From contig CALABS010000024.1 in NCBI GenBank assembly GCA_937887565.1, positions 1 to 64,000 on the forward strand: 64,000 bases of DNA, given 5' to 3'. Each line of letters opens with the position of its first letter. The stretch's first letter is position 1. The notes under the pieces are model-generated. The model was not told the origin of the DNA, made no database searches, and saw nothing but the letters and a program-made list of their open reading frames with translations. This stretch comes from an uncultured Rhodospirillaceae bacterium. Lineage in GTDB: Bacteria; Pseudomonadota; Alphaproteobacteria; Rhodospirillales; Magnetospirillaceae. The position numbers and the translations under genes are program-made. Positions 28,110-36,220 of the stretch are shown piece after piece.

Positions 28110-28608
28110 ATGACGGTACGCCTGCGTCTTGACGGCATGCCGACGCCCGACCTGCTGGCGCTGAGGCAGCGGATCGCAAGCCTGCCCGGGGTGGCCGAGG
28201 TCCGCGCCCCCCCCCCCCCCCCGCACCGGCAGCCTGCTCATCCGGGTCGACGCCGTCAGTGGGGACGCCGTGGCCCGCATGAGCGGTATCGTCGGCATTC
28301 GCCTGGCCGAACCATCACGCTCCAGGACGCCGGTCCAGGCCCTTGAAGAGCGTTTCAGTTCCGCCGACGATCGGCTGCTCCGCGCGACCGGCGGCCAGCT
28401 CGACATTCCCAGCCTTGCCGTTCTCGCGTTTCTGGGAAGTGCAGTGGTTCAGATGGTGCGTGGGCATTTCAGCGCTCCGGCGATCACTATCTTATGGTAT
28501 GCGGCGAGTACGGTGCTGATGGCCCGTTCCCTTCGGAGCACCGGGGCTTCCCCACCGCAAGCCGCCACCCGGAACCATGGAGGACAGAATGGCCGAAAAA
28601 CGGACTGA
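28110..28608 (+). pseudogene. HMA_2-like protein with C-terminal membrane hairpin, frame broken at a C tract
   Basis: Two overlapping frames make one gene. The first (from ATG 28110) encodes MTVRLRLDG and LPGVAEVRA, then runs into 16 consecutive C (28207-28222) and goes out of frame. The second, in frame +1, continues RTGSLLIRVDAVSGD, the matching second half of an HMA_2 domain, then a linker and two hydrophobic segments (SLAVLAFLGSAVVQMV and SAPAITILWYAASTVLM) to the stop at 28608. One C fewer in the tract (or two more) would give a single protein of about 165 residues. Whether the shift is real, phase-variable, or a sequencing error cannot be told. It resembles the divergent neighbour at 27740-28087. 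Its end overlaps the start of the next gene. Confidence 0.7.
28207..28222 (+). repeat. Homopolymeric tract of 16 C
   Basis: A run of 16 C inside the coding region of the HMA_2-like gene, at the exact point where the reading frame shifts. It is the only homopolymer of this length I noticed in the window. Confidence 0.95.
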
Positions 28609-28963
28609 CCCCGAGACCGAGCAGCGCCGCGAGGACGCCCGCCAGGCCTTCGCCACGCCGCCGCCGGAGGGCACCCCCGCAAGCGGCATTCCCAACGACA
28701 CCCGAAGCGGGTTGGAATCGGTCAAAGGCGGTGTGGTCGGCGGCATTGACGGCCTGCATTCGGTGGCCACCGAAAGCGTCCATCTGGTTCGTGACGTGGC
28801 AACCGACACCGTCCATGCGGTCGGCGACGTCGGCACCGCGGTCGTCTCCACCGCACACGATCTGCTTGTCGACGTCGCCGACGGGCTGCGTGACGTGATC
28901 ACCCGCATCATTCCGTTTGGCGCCGCGCGCAATCGCTCGCAGCCGCCGTCCGAGAAGGCCTGA
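28589..28963 (+). CDS. Small amphipathic protein of 11-residue repeats
   Basis: A 124-residue protein of no recognised family. The first 45 residues are charged and Pro-rich. Residues 59-102 are four tandem 11-residue units, VATESVHLVRD, VATDTVHAVGD, VGTAVVSTAHD and LLVDVADGLRD, with a degenerate fifth before them (48-58). Each ends in Asp or near it and has hydrophobics spaced for an 11/3 amphipathic helix, as in LEA group 3 proteins, apolipoproteins and synucleins. Membrane-surface binding or stress protection is inference from that pattern. No signal peptide. ATG 28589 is chosen because GGAGG lies five bases before it. It overlaps the end of the broken HMA_2-like gene by 20 bases and is likely co-transcribed. 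Confidence 0.7.
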   Translation: MAEKRTDPETEQRREDARQAFATPPPEGTPASGIPNDTRSGLESVKGGVVGGIDGLHSVATESVHLVRDVATDTVHAVGDVGTAVVSTAHDLLVDVADGLRDVITRIIPFGAARNRSQPPSEKA

Positions 28964-29105
28964 CCGAATGGCCCTGGAGCAACACCCAGGGTCGTCCGCT
29001 GTCATCCCACCGACAAAGAAGGGGGCAGGCGAGGCGGGGGGCGCGTCCCTCCGCCGGAACTATCCGGCAGCCGGAACTCGGCGACCTCCCGCACCGGGCG
29101 GGCGC

Positions 29106-29306
29106 CTAGAACAGTTCGACGCTGTCGGCGTCGTCGGTGCGGATCACCATGAGGTCAGTGTCTCCCATGCCGTAGCGGGCGACCACGTTGCCCGGCGGGT
29201 GGTCGTGGGCGATCCGCGTCGCCAGGTCGATCAAATAGGCGGCCTCGTGGGGGGTGACGTCGTAGTGGCGTCGCTGGCTGGGGCCGACGAAGACGAAGAC
29301 GGACAT
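29106..29306 (-). CDS. Small hypothetical protein
   Basis: A 66-residue soluble protein that I do not recognise. It begins MSVFVFVGPSQRR and ends in VELF, with a central HEAAYLIDLATRI helix, so a small alpha/beta fold is likely. A good ribosome site (GGGAGGG) lies just before the ATG. Its promoter region carries an imperfect palindrome (CATAC / GTATG, 29342-29359). It stands alone between the HMA_2 cluster and ubiG. Confidence 0.6.
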   Translation of the reverse strand: MSVFVFVGPSQRRHYDVTPHEAAYLIDLATRIAHDHPPGNVVARYGMGDTDLMVIRTDDADSVELF

Positions 29307-29390
29307 CTGCTCCCTCCCGATCCGGTTCCGACCAGGACAGTCATACCACCAAAGTATGTGCGCGCTTTACGCCGTGGATAAACGCGCGGT

Positions 29391-29423
29391 AAACGGCCCC
29401 GCGTTGCATGCATGGCGGGGCCG
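29391..29423 (-). terminator. Possible terminator of ubiG
   Basis: A 9-bp GC stem (29394-29402 with 29415-29423) and 12-base loop lie just after the ubiG stop; read on the minus strand it is followed by TTT only, so termination may be partial. Confidence 0.5.
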
Positions 29424-29428
29424 CATTC

Positions 29429-30205
29429 CTAAAGCTTGGCGGCATAGAGCATGTAGTTGACGTCGATGTCGCGGGTCTCGTGCCATTCGTCCTTGAACGG
29501 CACGTATTCCATGCCCCGCACCTCGCGCAGTTCGATGCCGACGGCGCGCAGGAAGGCGGCGAACTCGCTGGGCTTGACGAATTTGCGCCAGTCGTGGGTG
29601 CCGCGCGGCAGCCAGCGCAGGATGTATTCGGCCCCCATCACCGCCAGGGCATAGGACTTGGTGGTCCGGTTCAGCGTGGCGCCCATGAAGGCGCCACCCG
29701 GCTTGAGGCAGCGGGCGGCGGTGGCGATGAAGCGGCCGGGCTCGGGGACGTGCTCGATGACCTCCATGGCCAGGACGACGTCGAAGGCCTCGGCCGCCAT
29801 GTCCTCGGGGCCGCCATGGACATAGGTCACCGGCACCCCGGTCTGGCCGGCATGGATCTTCGCCACCGCGATGTTCTTGTCGCCGGCGTCGACGCCGGTG
29901 ACCTCGAAGCCCATGCGGGCCAGGGGCTCGGACAGCAGGCCGCCGCCGCAGCCGACGTCCAGCAGCCTCAGGCCCTTGAACGGTTCGGCCTGGTTGGGGT
30001 CGCGGCCGAAATGGGCGGCCAGTTCGCGGCGCATGAAGCCCAGGCGGACGGGGTTGAACTTGTGCAGCGGCTTGAACTTGCCCCAGGGGTCCCACCATTC
30101 CTCGGCCATGGCCGTGAAACGGGCCACCTCGTCCGACGAGTGGGTGCCTTCCCGCTCCCGGATGCGGGCGGGGGGAACACGCTTGGGGGCAACGGGATTG
30201 GGCAT
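29429..30205 (-). CDS. ubiG: Ubiquinone biosynthesis O-methyltransferase UbiG
   Basis: A 258-residue class I SAM-dependent methyltransferase that performs the two O-methylations of ubiquinone synthesis. The UbiG-specific start EEWWDPWGKFKPLHKFNPVRL lies at about residues 34-54, followed by the SAM-binding motif LLDVGCGGGLLSEPLARMG (about 84-102) and VVLAMEVIEHVPEP (motif II). Length is normal. It is divergent from lysC and shares a 170-base promoter region with it. The start at 30205 follows GGAG by six bases. Confidence 0.95.
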   Translation of the reverse strand: MPNPVAPKRVPPARIREREGTHSSDEVARFTAMAEEWWDPWGKFKPLHKFNPVRLGFMRRELAAHFGRDPNQAEPFKGLRLLDVGCGGGLLSEPLARMGFEVTGVDAGDKNIAVAKIHAGQTGVPVTYVHGGPEDMAAEAFDVVLAMEVIEHVPEPGRFIATAARCLKPGGAFMGATLNRTTKSYALAVMGAEYILRWLPRGTHDWRKFVKPSEFAAFLRAVGIELREVRGMEYVPFKDEWHETRDIDVNYMLYAAKL

Positions 30206-30375
30206 CGGTCACTCCATTGGGCCACCCGCGAAGGGGGTGGGCGCACTTGCTTCCGCGTTGGCGACAGAGTATGAATACGCGCCCTTGCCGGCAACCGGGC
30301 ATACGAAAGATTTTTGGCACCCACCGGAAGCGCGTTTTCCCCAGGAAAGCCGCCCGGTCCGAGAGGATCTCCCCG

Positions 30376-31596
30376 ATGGCTCGCATCGTGATGAAATTCG
30401 GCGGCACCTCCGTCGGCGACGTCGATCGCATCAAGAACGTGGCGAAGCGTGTCAAACGTGAGGTCGATGCCGGCAACCAGGTCGCCGTGGTGGTGTCGGC
30501 CATGTCGGGCGTGACCAACCAGCTGGTCGACTGGTGCAGGCAGATGGCGCCGCTGCACGACCAGCGCGAATACGACGCCGTGGTGGCCACCGGCGAGCAG
30601 GTGACCACCGGCCTTCTGGCCATCGGCCTGCAGGAACTGGGGCTCGACGCCCGTTCGTGGACCGGCTGGCAGGTGCCGATCCGCACCGACGGCGTGCACG
30701 GCAAGGCCCGCATCACCGAGATCGACGCGCCGCGCATGATCGAATGCATGGCGAAGGGCCAAGTGGCGGTGGTCGCCGGCTTCCAGGGCATCGGCCCCGA
30801 GGAGCGTGTCTCGACCCTGGGCCGCGGCGGCTCGGACACCTCGGCGGTGGCGCTGGCGGCGGCGGTCAAGGCCGACCGCTGCGACATCTATACGGATGTC
30901 GATGGCGTCTACACCACCGACCCACGAATCGTGACCAAGGCGCGGAAGCTCGATAAGATCACCTACGAGGAGATGCTCGAGCTGGCCAGCGTCGGCGCCA
31001 AGGTGCTGCAGACCCGCTCGGTCGAGATGGCCATGAAGCACCGCGTGCGCGTGCAGGTGCTGTCGAGCTTCGAGGACAAGCCCGGTACTCTCGTTTGCGA
31101 TGAGGATGAGATCGTGGAAAAGGAACTGGTGAGCGGCATCGCCTACAGCCGCGACGAAGCGAAGGTCACGCTGATCCGCGTGCCCGACCGCCCGGGCGTC
31201 GCTGCCCGCGTGTTCGGCCCGCTGGCCGACGCCGCCATCAACGTGGATATGATCGTCCAGAACGTGTCCGAGGACGGCAAGTCCACCGACATGACCTTCA
31301 CCGTCGGCAAGGCGGACCTGGAGAAGGCCAAGAAGGTCATCGAAGGTCACAAGGGCGACCTGGGCTACGAGGACCTGCTGGCCGACGCCAACGTGGTCAA
31401 GGTGTCGGTGATCGGCGTCGGCATGCGCAGCCATGCCGGCATCGCCCAGAGGATGTTCCAGACCCTGGCCTCGGAGGGCATCAACATCCAGGTCATTTCC
31501 ACCTCGGAGATCAAGATCAGCGTGCTGATCGAGGAGAAGTACACCGAGCTGGCGCTGCGCGCGCTTCACACCGCCTACGAACTGGATGCCGCCTGA
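30376..31596 (+). CDS. lysC: Aspartate kinase
   Basis: A 406-residue aspartokinase, first step of the lysine, threonine and methionine pathway. The kinase domain (about residues 1-235) opens with MARIVMKFGGTSVGDVDRIK and contains GRGGSDTSAVALAAA and DVDGVYTTDPR. Two ACT domains follow (about 265-405), with the regulatory motifs ERPGVA-like DRPGVAARVFGPLADAAINVDMI and GMRSHAGIAQRMFQTLASEGINI. This is the monofunctional, feedback-regulated type common in Alphaproteobacteria. ATG 30376 is chosen because the conserved KFGGTS start follows at once; upstream codons read through the promoter region. Confidence 0.96.
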   Translation: MARIVMKFGGTSVGDVDRIKNVAKRVKREVDAGNQVAVVVSAMSGVTNQLVDWCRQMAPLHDQREYDAVVATGEQVTTGLLAIGLQELGLDARSWTGWQVPIRTDGVHGKARITEIDAPRMIECMAKGQVAVVAGFQGIGPEERVSTLGRGGSDTSAVALAAAVKADRCDIYTDVDGVYTTDPRIVTKARKLDKITYEEMLELASVGAKVLQTRSVEMAMKHRVRVQVLSSFEDKPGTLVCDEDEIVEKELVSGIAYSRDEAKVTLIRVPDRPGVAARVFGPLADAAINVDMIVQNVSEDGKSTDMTFTVGKADLEKAKKVIEGHKGDLGYEDLLADANVVKVSVIGVGMRSHAGIAQRMFQTLASEGINIQVISTSEIKISVLIEEKYTELALRALHTAYELDAA

Positions 31597-31617
31597 CGGC
31601 GGCGGAGGGGAGTACCG

Positions 31618-32649
31618 ATGTCCGGGCCGAGGGATCGACTCGACCAGCTATGGGCCCGGGGACGTGAGTTCCTGGGCTGCGACGTCGCCGTCATGGGCGG
31701 CGCCATGTCATGGATTTCCGAACGCCATCTGGTGGCCGCCATCTCCAATGCCGGCGGCTTCGGGGTGATCGCCTGCGGCTCGATGCCGCCCGACCTGCTG
31801 GCCACCGAAATCGCCGCCACCCAGGAGCTGACCGCCAGGCCGTTCGGCGTCAACCTGATCACCATGCATCCGAAGCTGGACGATCTGATCGACGTCTGCG
31901 GCAAGATGCAGGTGGGCCACATCGTGCTGGCCGGCGGCCTGCCGTCGTCGGCCGCCATCAAGCGAGCCAAGGACACCGGCGCCAAGGTGATCTGCTTCGC
32001 CCCCGCACTGGTGCTGGCCAAGAAGCTGCTGCGCTCGGGGGTCGACGCCCTGGTCATCGAGGGCACCGAGGCCGGCGGCCATATCGGCCCCGTCGCCACC
32101 AGCGTGCTGGCCCAGGAAATCCTGCCCCACATCCGTGACGTGCCGGTGTTCGTGGCCGGCGGCATCGGCCGCGGCGAGGCCATCGTCAGCTATCTCGAAC
32201 AAGGTGCCGCCGGCGTGCAGCTGGGCACCCGCTTCGTCTGCGCCACCGAATGCGTGGCCCACCCCAACTTCAAGCAGACCTTCATCAGGGCCGCCGCCCG
32301 CGACGCCGTGCCCACCGTCCAGGTGGACCCGGCCTTCCCGGTCATTCCCGTCCGCGCCCTGTCCAACGCGGGCACGCGGCGCTTCGTCGAGTTCCAACAC
32401 GAAGTCATCGGCCGTTTTCGACGTGGCGAGCTCGACCAGAAGGACGCCCAGCTGGAGATCGAGCATTTCTGGGCCGGAGCCCTGAAGCGGGCGGTGATCG
32501 ACGGTGACGTGGAGAGCGGATCGGTGATGGCCGGCCAGAGCGTCGGCTTGGTCACCCGCGAACAACCCTGCGCCGAGATCCTGGCGGAACTGGTGGACCA
32601 GGCGGTCGCCGCCCTGGACGCCCGCCAGACGTTGCCGGAGACGGTGTGA
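31618..32649 (+). CDS. Nitronate monooxygenase (2-nitropropane dioxygenase family)
   Basis: A 343-residue FMN-dependent TIM-barrel enzyme of the nitronate monooxygenase/FabK-like family. It shows NAGGFGVIACGSMPPDLL near residue 45, the FMN phosphate-binding GTEAGGHIG (about 150) and PVFVAGGIGRGEAIVSYLEQGAAGVQLGTRF (about 180-210). Family members oxidise alkyl nitronates; other members act on unknown flavin-dependent substrates or are FabK enoyl reductases. fabI elsewhere in this window makes a FabK role less likely. It follows lysC by 21 bases with a GGAGGGGAG site and its stop overlaps the ptsP start, so lysC, this gene and ptsP may form one operon. Confidence 0.88.
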   Translation: MSGPRDRLDQLWARGREFLGCDVAVMGGAMSWISERHLVAAISNAGGFGVIACGSMPPDLLATEIAATQELTARPFGVNLITMHPKLDDLIDVCGKMQVGHIVLAGGLPSSAAIKRAKDTGAKVICFAPALVLAKKLLRSGVDALVIEGTEAGGHIGPVATSVLAQEILPHIRDVPVFVAGGIGRGEAIVSYLEQGAAGVQLGTRFVCATECVAHPNFKQTFIRAAARDAVPTVQVDPAFPVIPVRALSNAGTRRFVEFQHEVIGRFRRGELDQKDAQLEIEHFWAGALKRAVIDGDVESGSVMAGQSVGLVTREQPCAEILAELVDQAVAALDARQTLPETV

Positions 32650-34913
32650 TGCTGGCGGCGGCGCAGTCGGTCTCGCGCCGCCTCCTCGGCCGGCTCCGCG
32701 ACGTCATGGCCGGGGCCGGCACGGCCCAGGAGCGCCTGGACAAGGTGGTCAAGCTGATCGCCGCCGACATGGTCGCCGAGGTGTGCTCGTGCTACGTCAT
32801 GCGCGCCGGCGAGGTGCTGGAGCTGTTCTCCACCGAGGGCCTGAAGAAGGCCGCCGTCCACAACACCCGCCTCAGGGTCGGCGAGGGTCTTGTCGGCGAC
32901 ATCGCCGCCCATGCCCGGCCGCTGGCCCTGGCCGACGCCCAGGCCCATCCCCTGTTTGCCTACCGCCCCGAGACGGGCGAGGAAATCTTCCACTCGCTGA
33001 TGGGCGTGCCCATCATCCGCGGCGGCCGCGTGGTCGGCGTGGTGGTGGTGCAGAACCGCACCATGCGCCACTACTCCGACGAGGAGATCGAGACCCTCGA
33101 GACGGTGGCCATGGTGCTGGCCGAGCTAGTCGCCTCGGGCGAGCTGGTGTCGCGCGACGAGCTGGTGCCGGTGGACGGCAACGCCCTGCTGCCGCTGCGC
33201 CTGGAGGGCATCCGCCTCAATGCCGGCGTCGGCATCGGCGAGGCGGTGCTGCATCAGCCGCGCATCACCATCCGCCGCCTGGTCGCCGAGGACCCCGACG
33301 TCGAGATGGAGCGCCTGAAGACCGCGCTGGCCGGGGTCAAGAACGCGCTGGACGAGCTGTTCACCCGCCCCGAGATGCACGACGGCGAGCACCGCGACGT
33401 GCTCGAGACCTACCGCATGTTCGCCGAGGACAAGGGCTGGATCGCCCGCATCGGCGAGGCCATCCGCACCGGCCTGACCGCCGAGGCCGCCGTGCAGAAG
33501 GTCCACGACGACATGCGCGCGCGCATGAGCCAGATCACCGATCCCTATCTGCGCGAACGGGTCCACGACTTCGAGGATCTGGCCAACCGCCTGCTGCAGC
33601 ATCTGTCGGCCGGCGAGGAAATGGGCGCCAAGGGCGAGCTGCCCGAGAACGCCATCCTGGTGGCACGCTCCATGGGGCCCATGGAACTGTTCGACTATGA
33701 CCCCAAGCGGCTGCGCGGCCTGGTGCTGGAGGAGGGCTCGCCCACCATGCACGTGTCCATCGTCGCCCGCGCCTTGGACATCCCCGTGGTCGGCCGCGCC
33801 AAGGATGTGCTGGACAAGGTCGAGCCCCTGGATCCGGTGATCGTCGACGGCGACAACGGCCAGGTGTTCCTGCGCCCTAGCGAGGACATCCGCGACATCT
33901 TCTCCGAGGCGCTCAAGCAGCGCCAGCAGCGGGCCGCCCATTACGCCCGCCTGCGCGACCTGCCGGCGGTGACCCGCGACGGCGTCGCGGTGACGCTGAA
34001 CATGAACGCCGGCCTGCTGCTGGACCTCCAGCACCTGCACGAATCGGGGGCCGACGGCATCGGGCTGTACCGCACCGAATTGCCGTTCATGGCCCGTTCG
34101 TCGCTGCCCGACGTGCACGCCCAGACCATCCTCTACAACAAGATCATGGACCAGGCGGCCGGCAAGCCGGTGGTGTTCCGGTCCCTCGACGTGGGCGGCG
34201 ACAAGGTGCTGCCCTACTGGAACCCGTACGAGGAAGACAACCCGGCGCTGGGCTGGCGCTCGATCCGCATCACGCTCGACCGGCCGGCGGTGATGCGCCA
34301 CCAGCTGCGCGCGCTGTTGCGCGCCGCCGCCGGGCGCGAGCTGAGGGTGATGTTCCCGATGATCGCCGAGGTCTCGGAGCTGGTGCGGGCGCGGCGCATC
34401 CTGGACATGGAGGTCGAGCACGAACGGGCGGCCGGCCACACCCTGCCCGACCGCATCCTGGTCGGCACCATGCTGGAGGTGCCGGCCCTCGCCTTCCAGA
34501 TGGACGCCTTGCTGCCGCTGGTGGATTTCGTGTCGCTGGGCTCCAACGACCTTGCCCAGTTCCTGTTCGCCGTCGACCGGGGCAACCCCCGCATCGCCGA
34601 GCGCTACGACCCCCTGGCTCCGGCCATGCTGACCTTCATCCGCCAGGTTGCCGCCCGATGCGACGCCGCCGGCGTGCCGTTGTCGGTGTGCGGCGAGATG
34701 GCCGGCCGGCCGCTGGAGGCCCTGGCCCTGATCGCCTGCGGTGTCCGCGTGCTGTCCATGTCGTCGCCGGCCATCGGTCCGGTCAAGACCATGGTGCGGT
34801 CGCTGACCGTCGCCCCCGTCACCGCCTATATGGACGGACTGCTGAAATCTCCGGCACGAAGCTTGCGGGATAAACTAAAGAGTTTCGCCATCGACCATGG
34901 CGTCATGCTGTAG
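32649..34913 (+). CDS. ptsP: PEP-protein phosphotransferase of the nitrogen PTS (EI-Ntr)
   Basis: A 754-residue enzyme that passes phosphate from phosphoenolpyruvate to NPr, the first step of the regulatory nitrogen-related PTS. An N-terminal GAF domain (about 1-160) is followed by the EI domains: the phosphorylated His lies in SPTMHVSIVAR (His about 368), and the PEP-binding domain has GLYRTELPFM, FRSLDVGGDK, and VSLGSNDLAQF with CGEMAGRP near the C-terminus. The GAF domain is what distinguishes EI-Ntr from the sugar PTS EI. The start ATG overlaps the preceding stop (TGATG). A GTG one codon upstream is a less likely alternative. Confidence 0.95.
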   Translation: MLAAAQSVSRRLLGRLRDVMAGAGTAQERLDKVVKLIAADMVAEVCSCYVMRAGEVLELFSTEGLKKAAVHNTRLRVGEGLVGDIAAHARPLALADAQAHPLFAYRPETGEEIFHSLMGVPIIRGGRVVGVVVVQNRTMRHYSDEEIETLETVAMVLAELVASGELVSRDELVPVDGNALLPLRLEGIRLNAGVGIGEAVLHQPRITIRRLVAEDPDVEMERLKTALAGVKNALDELFTRPEMHDGEHRDVLETYRMFAEDKGWIARIGEAIRTGLTAEAAVQKVHDDMRARMSQITDPYLRERVHDFEDLANRLLQHLSAGEEMGAKGELPENAILVARSMGPMELFDYDPKRLRGLVLEEGSPTMHVSIVARALDIPVVGRAKDVLDKVEPLDPVIVDGDNGQVFLRPSEDIRDIFSEALKQRQQRAAHYARLRDLPAVTRDGVAVTLNMNAGLLLDLQHLHESGADGIGLYRTELPFMARSSLPDVHAQTILYNKIMDQAAGKPVVFRSLDVGGDKVLPYWNPYEEDNPALGWRSIRITLDRPAVMRHQLRALLRAAAGRELRVMFPMIAEVSELVRARRILDMEVEHERAAGHTLPDRILVGTMLEVPALAFQMDALLPLVDFVSLGSNDLAQFLFAVDRGNPRIAERYDPLAPAMLTFIRQVAARCDAAGVPLSVCGEMAGRPLEALALIACGVRVLSMSSPAIGPVKTMVRSLTVAPVTAYMDGLLKSPARSLRDKLKSFAIDHGVML

Positions 34914-35022
34914 CAATCGCATTCGATCCTCGTGTCACCGTTGCCTCACGGCCAGCTGTGCGCTAAAGAGGACGGTGTATTGATTTTCGCCCCGGGCTCC
35001 GACAACTGGAAAGGTCTTCGCC

Positions 35023-36111
35023 GTGGCCACCGAGCAGGATGACGTGATCGCCGAACCCAAGGCTTCCCCGCCTTCGAACGTCGGCTCGACCCTGAAGGCG
35101 ACCCGCGAGGCCATGGGCAAGGACCTGCCGGAGGTGGCGTCGCAGCTGCGCATCCGCCTGCCCTATCTGGCCGCCCTGGAGGACGGGCGTCACAAGGACC
35201 TGCCGGGCGGCACCTACGCGGTCGGTTTCCTGCGCACCTATGCCGACTTCCTTGGGCTTGACGGCGAGGAGATGGTCCGCCGCTTCAAGCAGGAGGCGGC
35301 CGGCGACCTCACCTCCCGGGCCGAGCTGATTTTCCCGTCGCCGGTGTCGGAAGGCCGCATCCCCGGCGGCGCGCTGCTGTTCCTGGGCCTGGTCCTGGCC
35401 GCCGCCGCCTATGGCGGCTGGTACTGGCTGAACGCGCGCGACACCTCCATCGCCGAGATGGTGCCGCCGATTCCCGAGCGCCTGTCCGCCGTCAAGGCGC
35501 CGGCCGAGCCGCCACCGGCTCAAGCCGAGCCCAAGGCCGAGGAGCCCCGGCCCGACGACGCCAAGTCCGCCACCGGCGAGGTGGTCCCACCCGCCGAGGA
35601 CGACGACAAGCCCCCCGCCCCCGCCGCCGATGCGCGACCCGCCCCGGTCCCGGTGACCGCGGCGGTGGTGGAGGCCGCCAAGCCACCGGCGGCGCCGCCG
35701 GCGGTCGAGACCGCCAAGGCCGAGCCCAAACCGGCAGAGGCCGACACCAAGCCCGAACCTGCTATGGCATCCGAGGCGCCCACCTCGGCTCCGGCTCCGG
35801 CTCCGGCCCCGGCGGCCGACCCCAAGGTCATCGGCGAGGACAATATCGGCGCCCGCATCGTCCTGACCGCCGCCGGCGACGACTGCTGGGTGCAGGTGCG
35901 CGAAATGGACGGTCAACTGCTGCTGTCGCGCCTGCTGCGCAAGGGCGACAGCTACAGGGTGCCCGACCGCCCCGGCCTCAACTTGATGGTCGGCAATGCC
36001 GGCGCGCTGGAGATCTCGGTGGATGGCAAGCCGGTTCCCAGCCTGGGCGCGGCGGGCCAGGTCCGCCGGGACATCAAGCTCGACCCCGACAAGCTGACGG
36101 CCGGCGGCTGA
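35023..36111 (+). CDS. rodZ: RodZ-like cytoskeletal/cell-shape protein
   Basis: A 362-residue membrane protein. Its cytoplasmic N-terminus has a Cro/C1-type helix-turn-helix (about residues 22-95, with VASQLRIRLPYLAALEDGRHKDLPGGTYAVGFLRTYA), which in RodZ binds MreB. One transmembrane segment follows at about 113-135. The periplasmic part is a long Pro/Ala/Glu-rich linker and a DUF4115 domain (about 275-355) with ARIVLTAAGDDCWVQVRE and KGDSYRVPDRPGLNLMVGNAGALEI. RodZ links the actin-like MreB filament to peptidoglycan synthesis. The start is GTG at 35023 after a GGAAAGG site. The low-complexity linker is where codon repeats are densest. Confidence 0.9.
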   Translation: MATEQDDVIAEPKASPPSNVGSTLKATREAMGKDLPEVASQLRIRLPYLAALEDGRHKDLPGGTYAVGFLRTYADFLGLDGEEMVRRFKQEAAGDLTSRAELIFPSPVSEGRIPGGALLFLGLVLAAAAYGGWYWLNARDTSIAEMVPPIPERLSAVKAPAEPPPAQAEPKAEEPRPDDAKSATGEVVPPAEDDDKPPAPAADARPAPVPVTAAVVEAAKPPAAPPAVETAKAEPKPAEADTKPEPAMASEAPTSAPAPAPAPAADPKVIGEDNIGARIVLTAAGDDCWVQVREMDGQLLLSRLLRKGDSYRVPDRPGLNLMVGNAGALEISVDGKPVPSLGAAGQVRRDIKLDPDKLTAGG

Positions 36112-36124
36112 GGTAGTCTTTTCA

Positions 36125-36210
36125 TCTGCCCTCGCCGGGCGGGCGCGTCCGCGCCCTTGGCCGCCGCCTCAATGGCGGCTGAACTTCCGTCTGCCCTCGC
36201 CGGGCGGGCG
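36125..36210. repeat. 21-bp direct repeat with hairpins between rodZ and map
   Basis: The 21-base unit at 36125-36145 recurs identically at 36190-36210 (it opens TCTGCCCTCGCC and ends GGGCGGGCG). Each copy holds a GC-rich inverted repeat, and the stretch between them folds as well (GGCCGCC / GGCGGC). A related but diverged stretch occurs at 37864-37935. The pattern is that of a dispersed intergenic element lying between two convergent genes. Confidence 0.65.
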
Positions 36211-36220
36211 ACGGCGGGGA

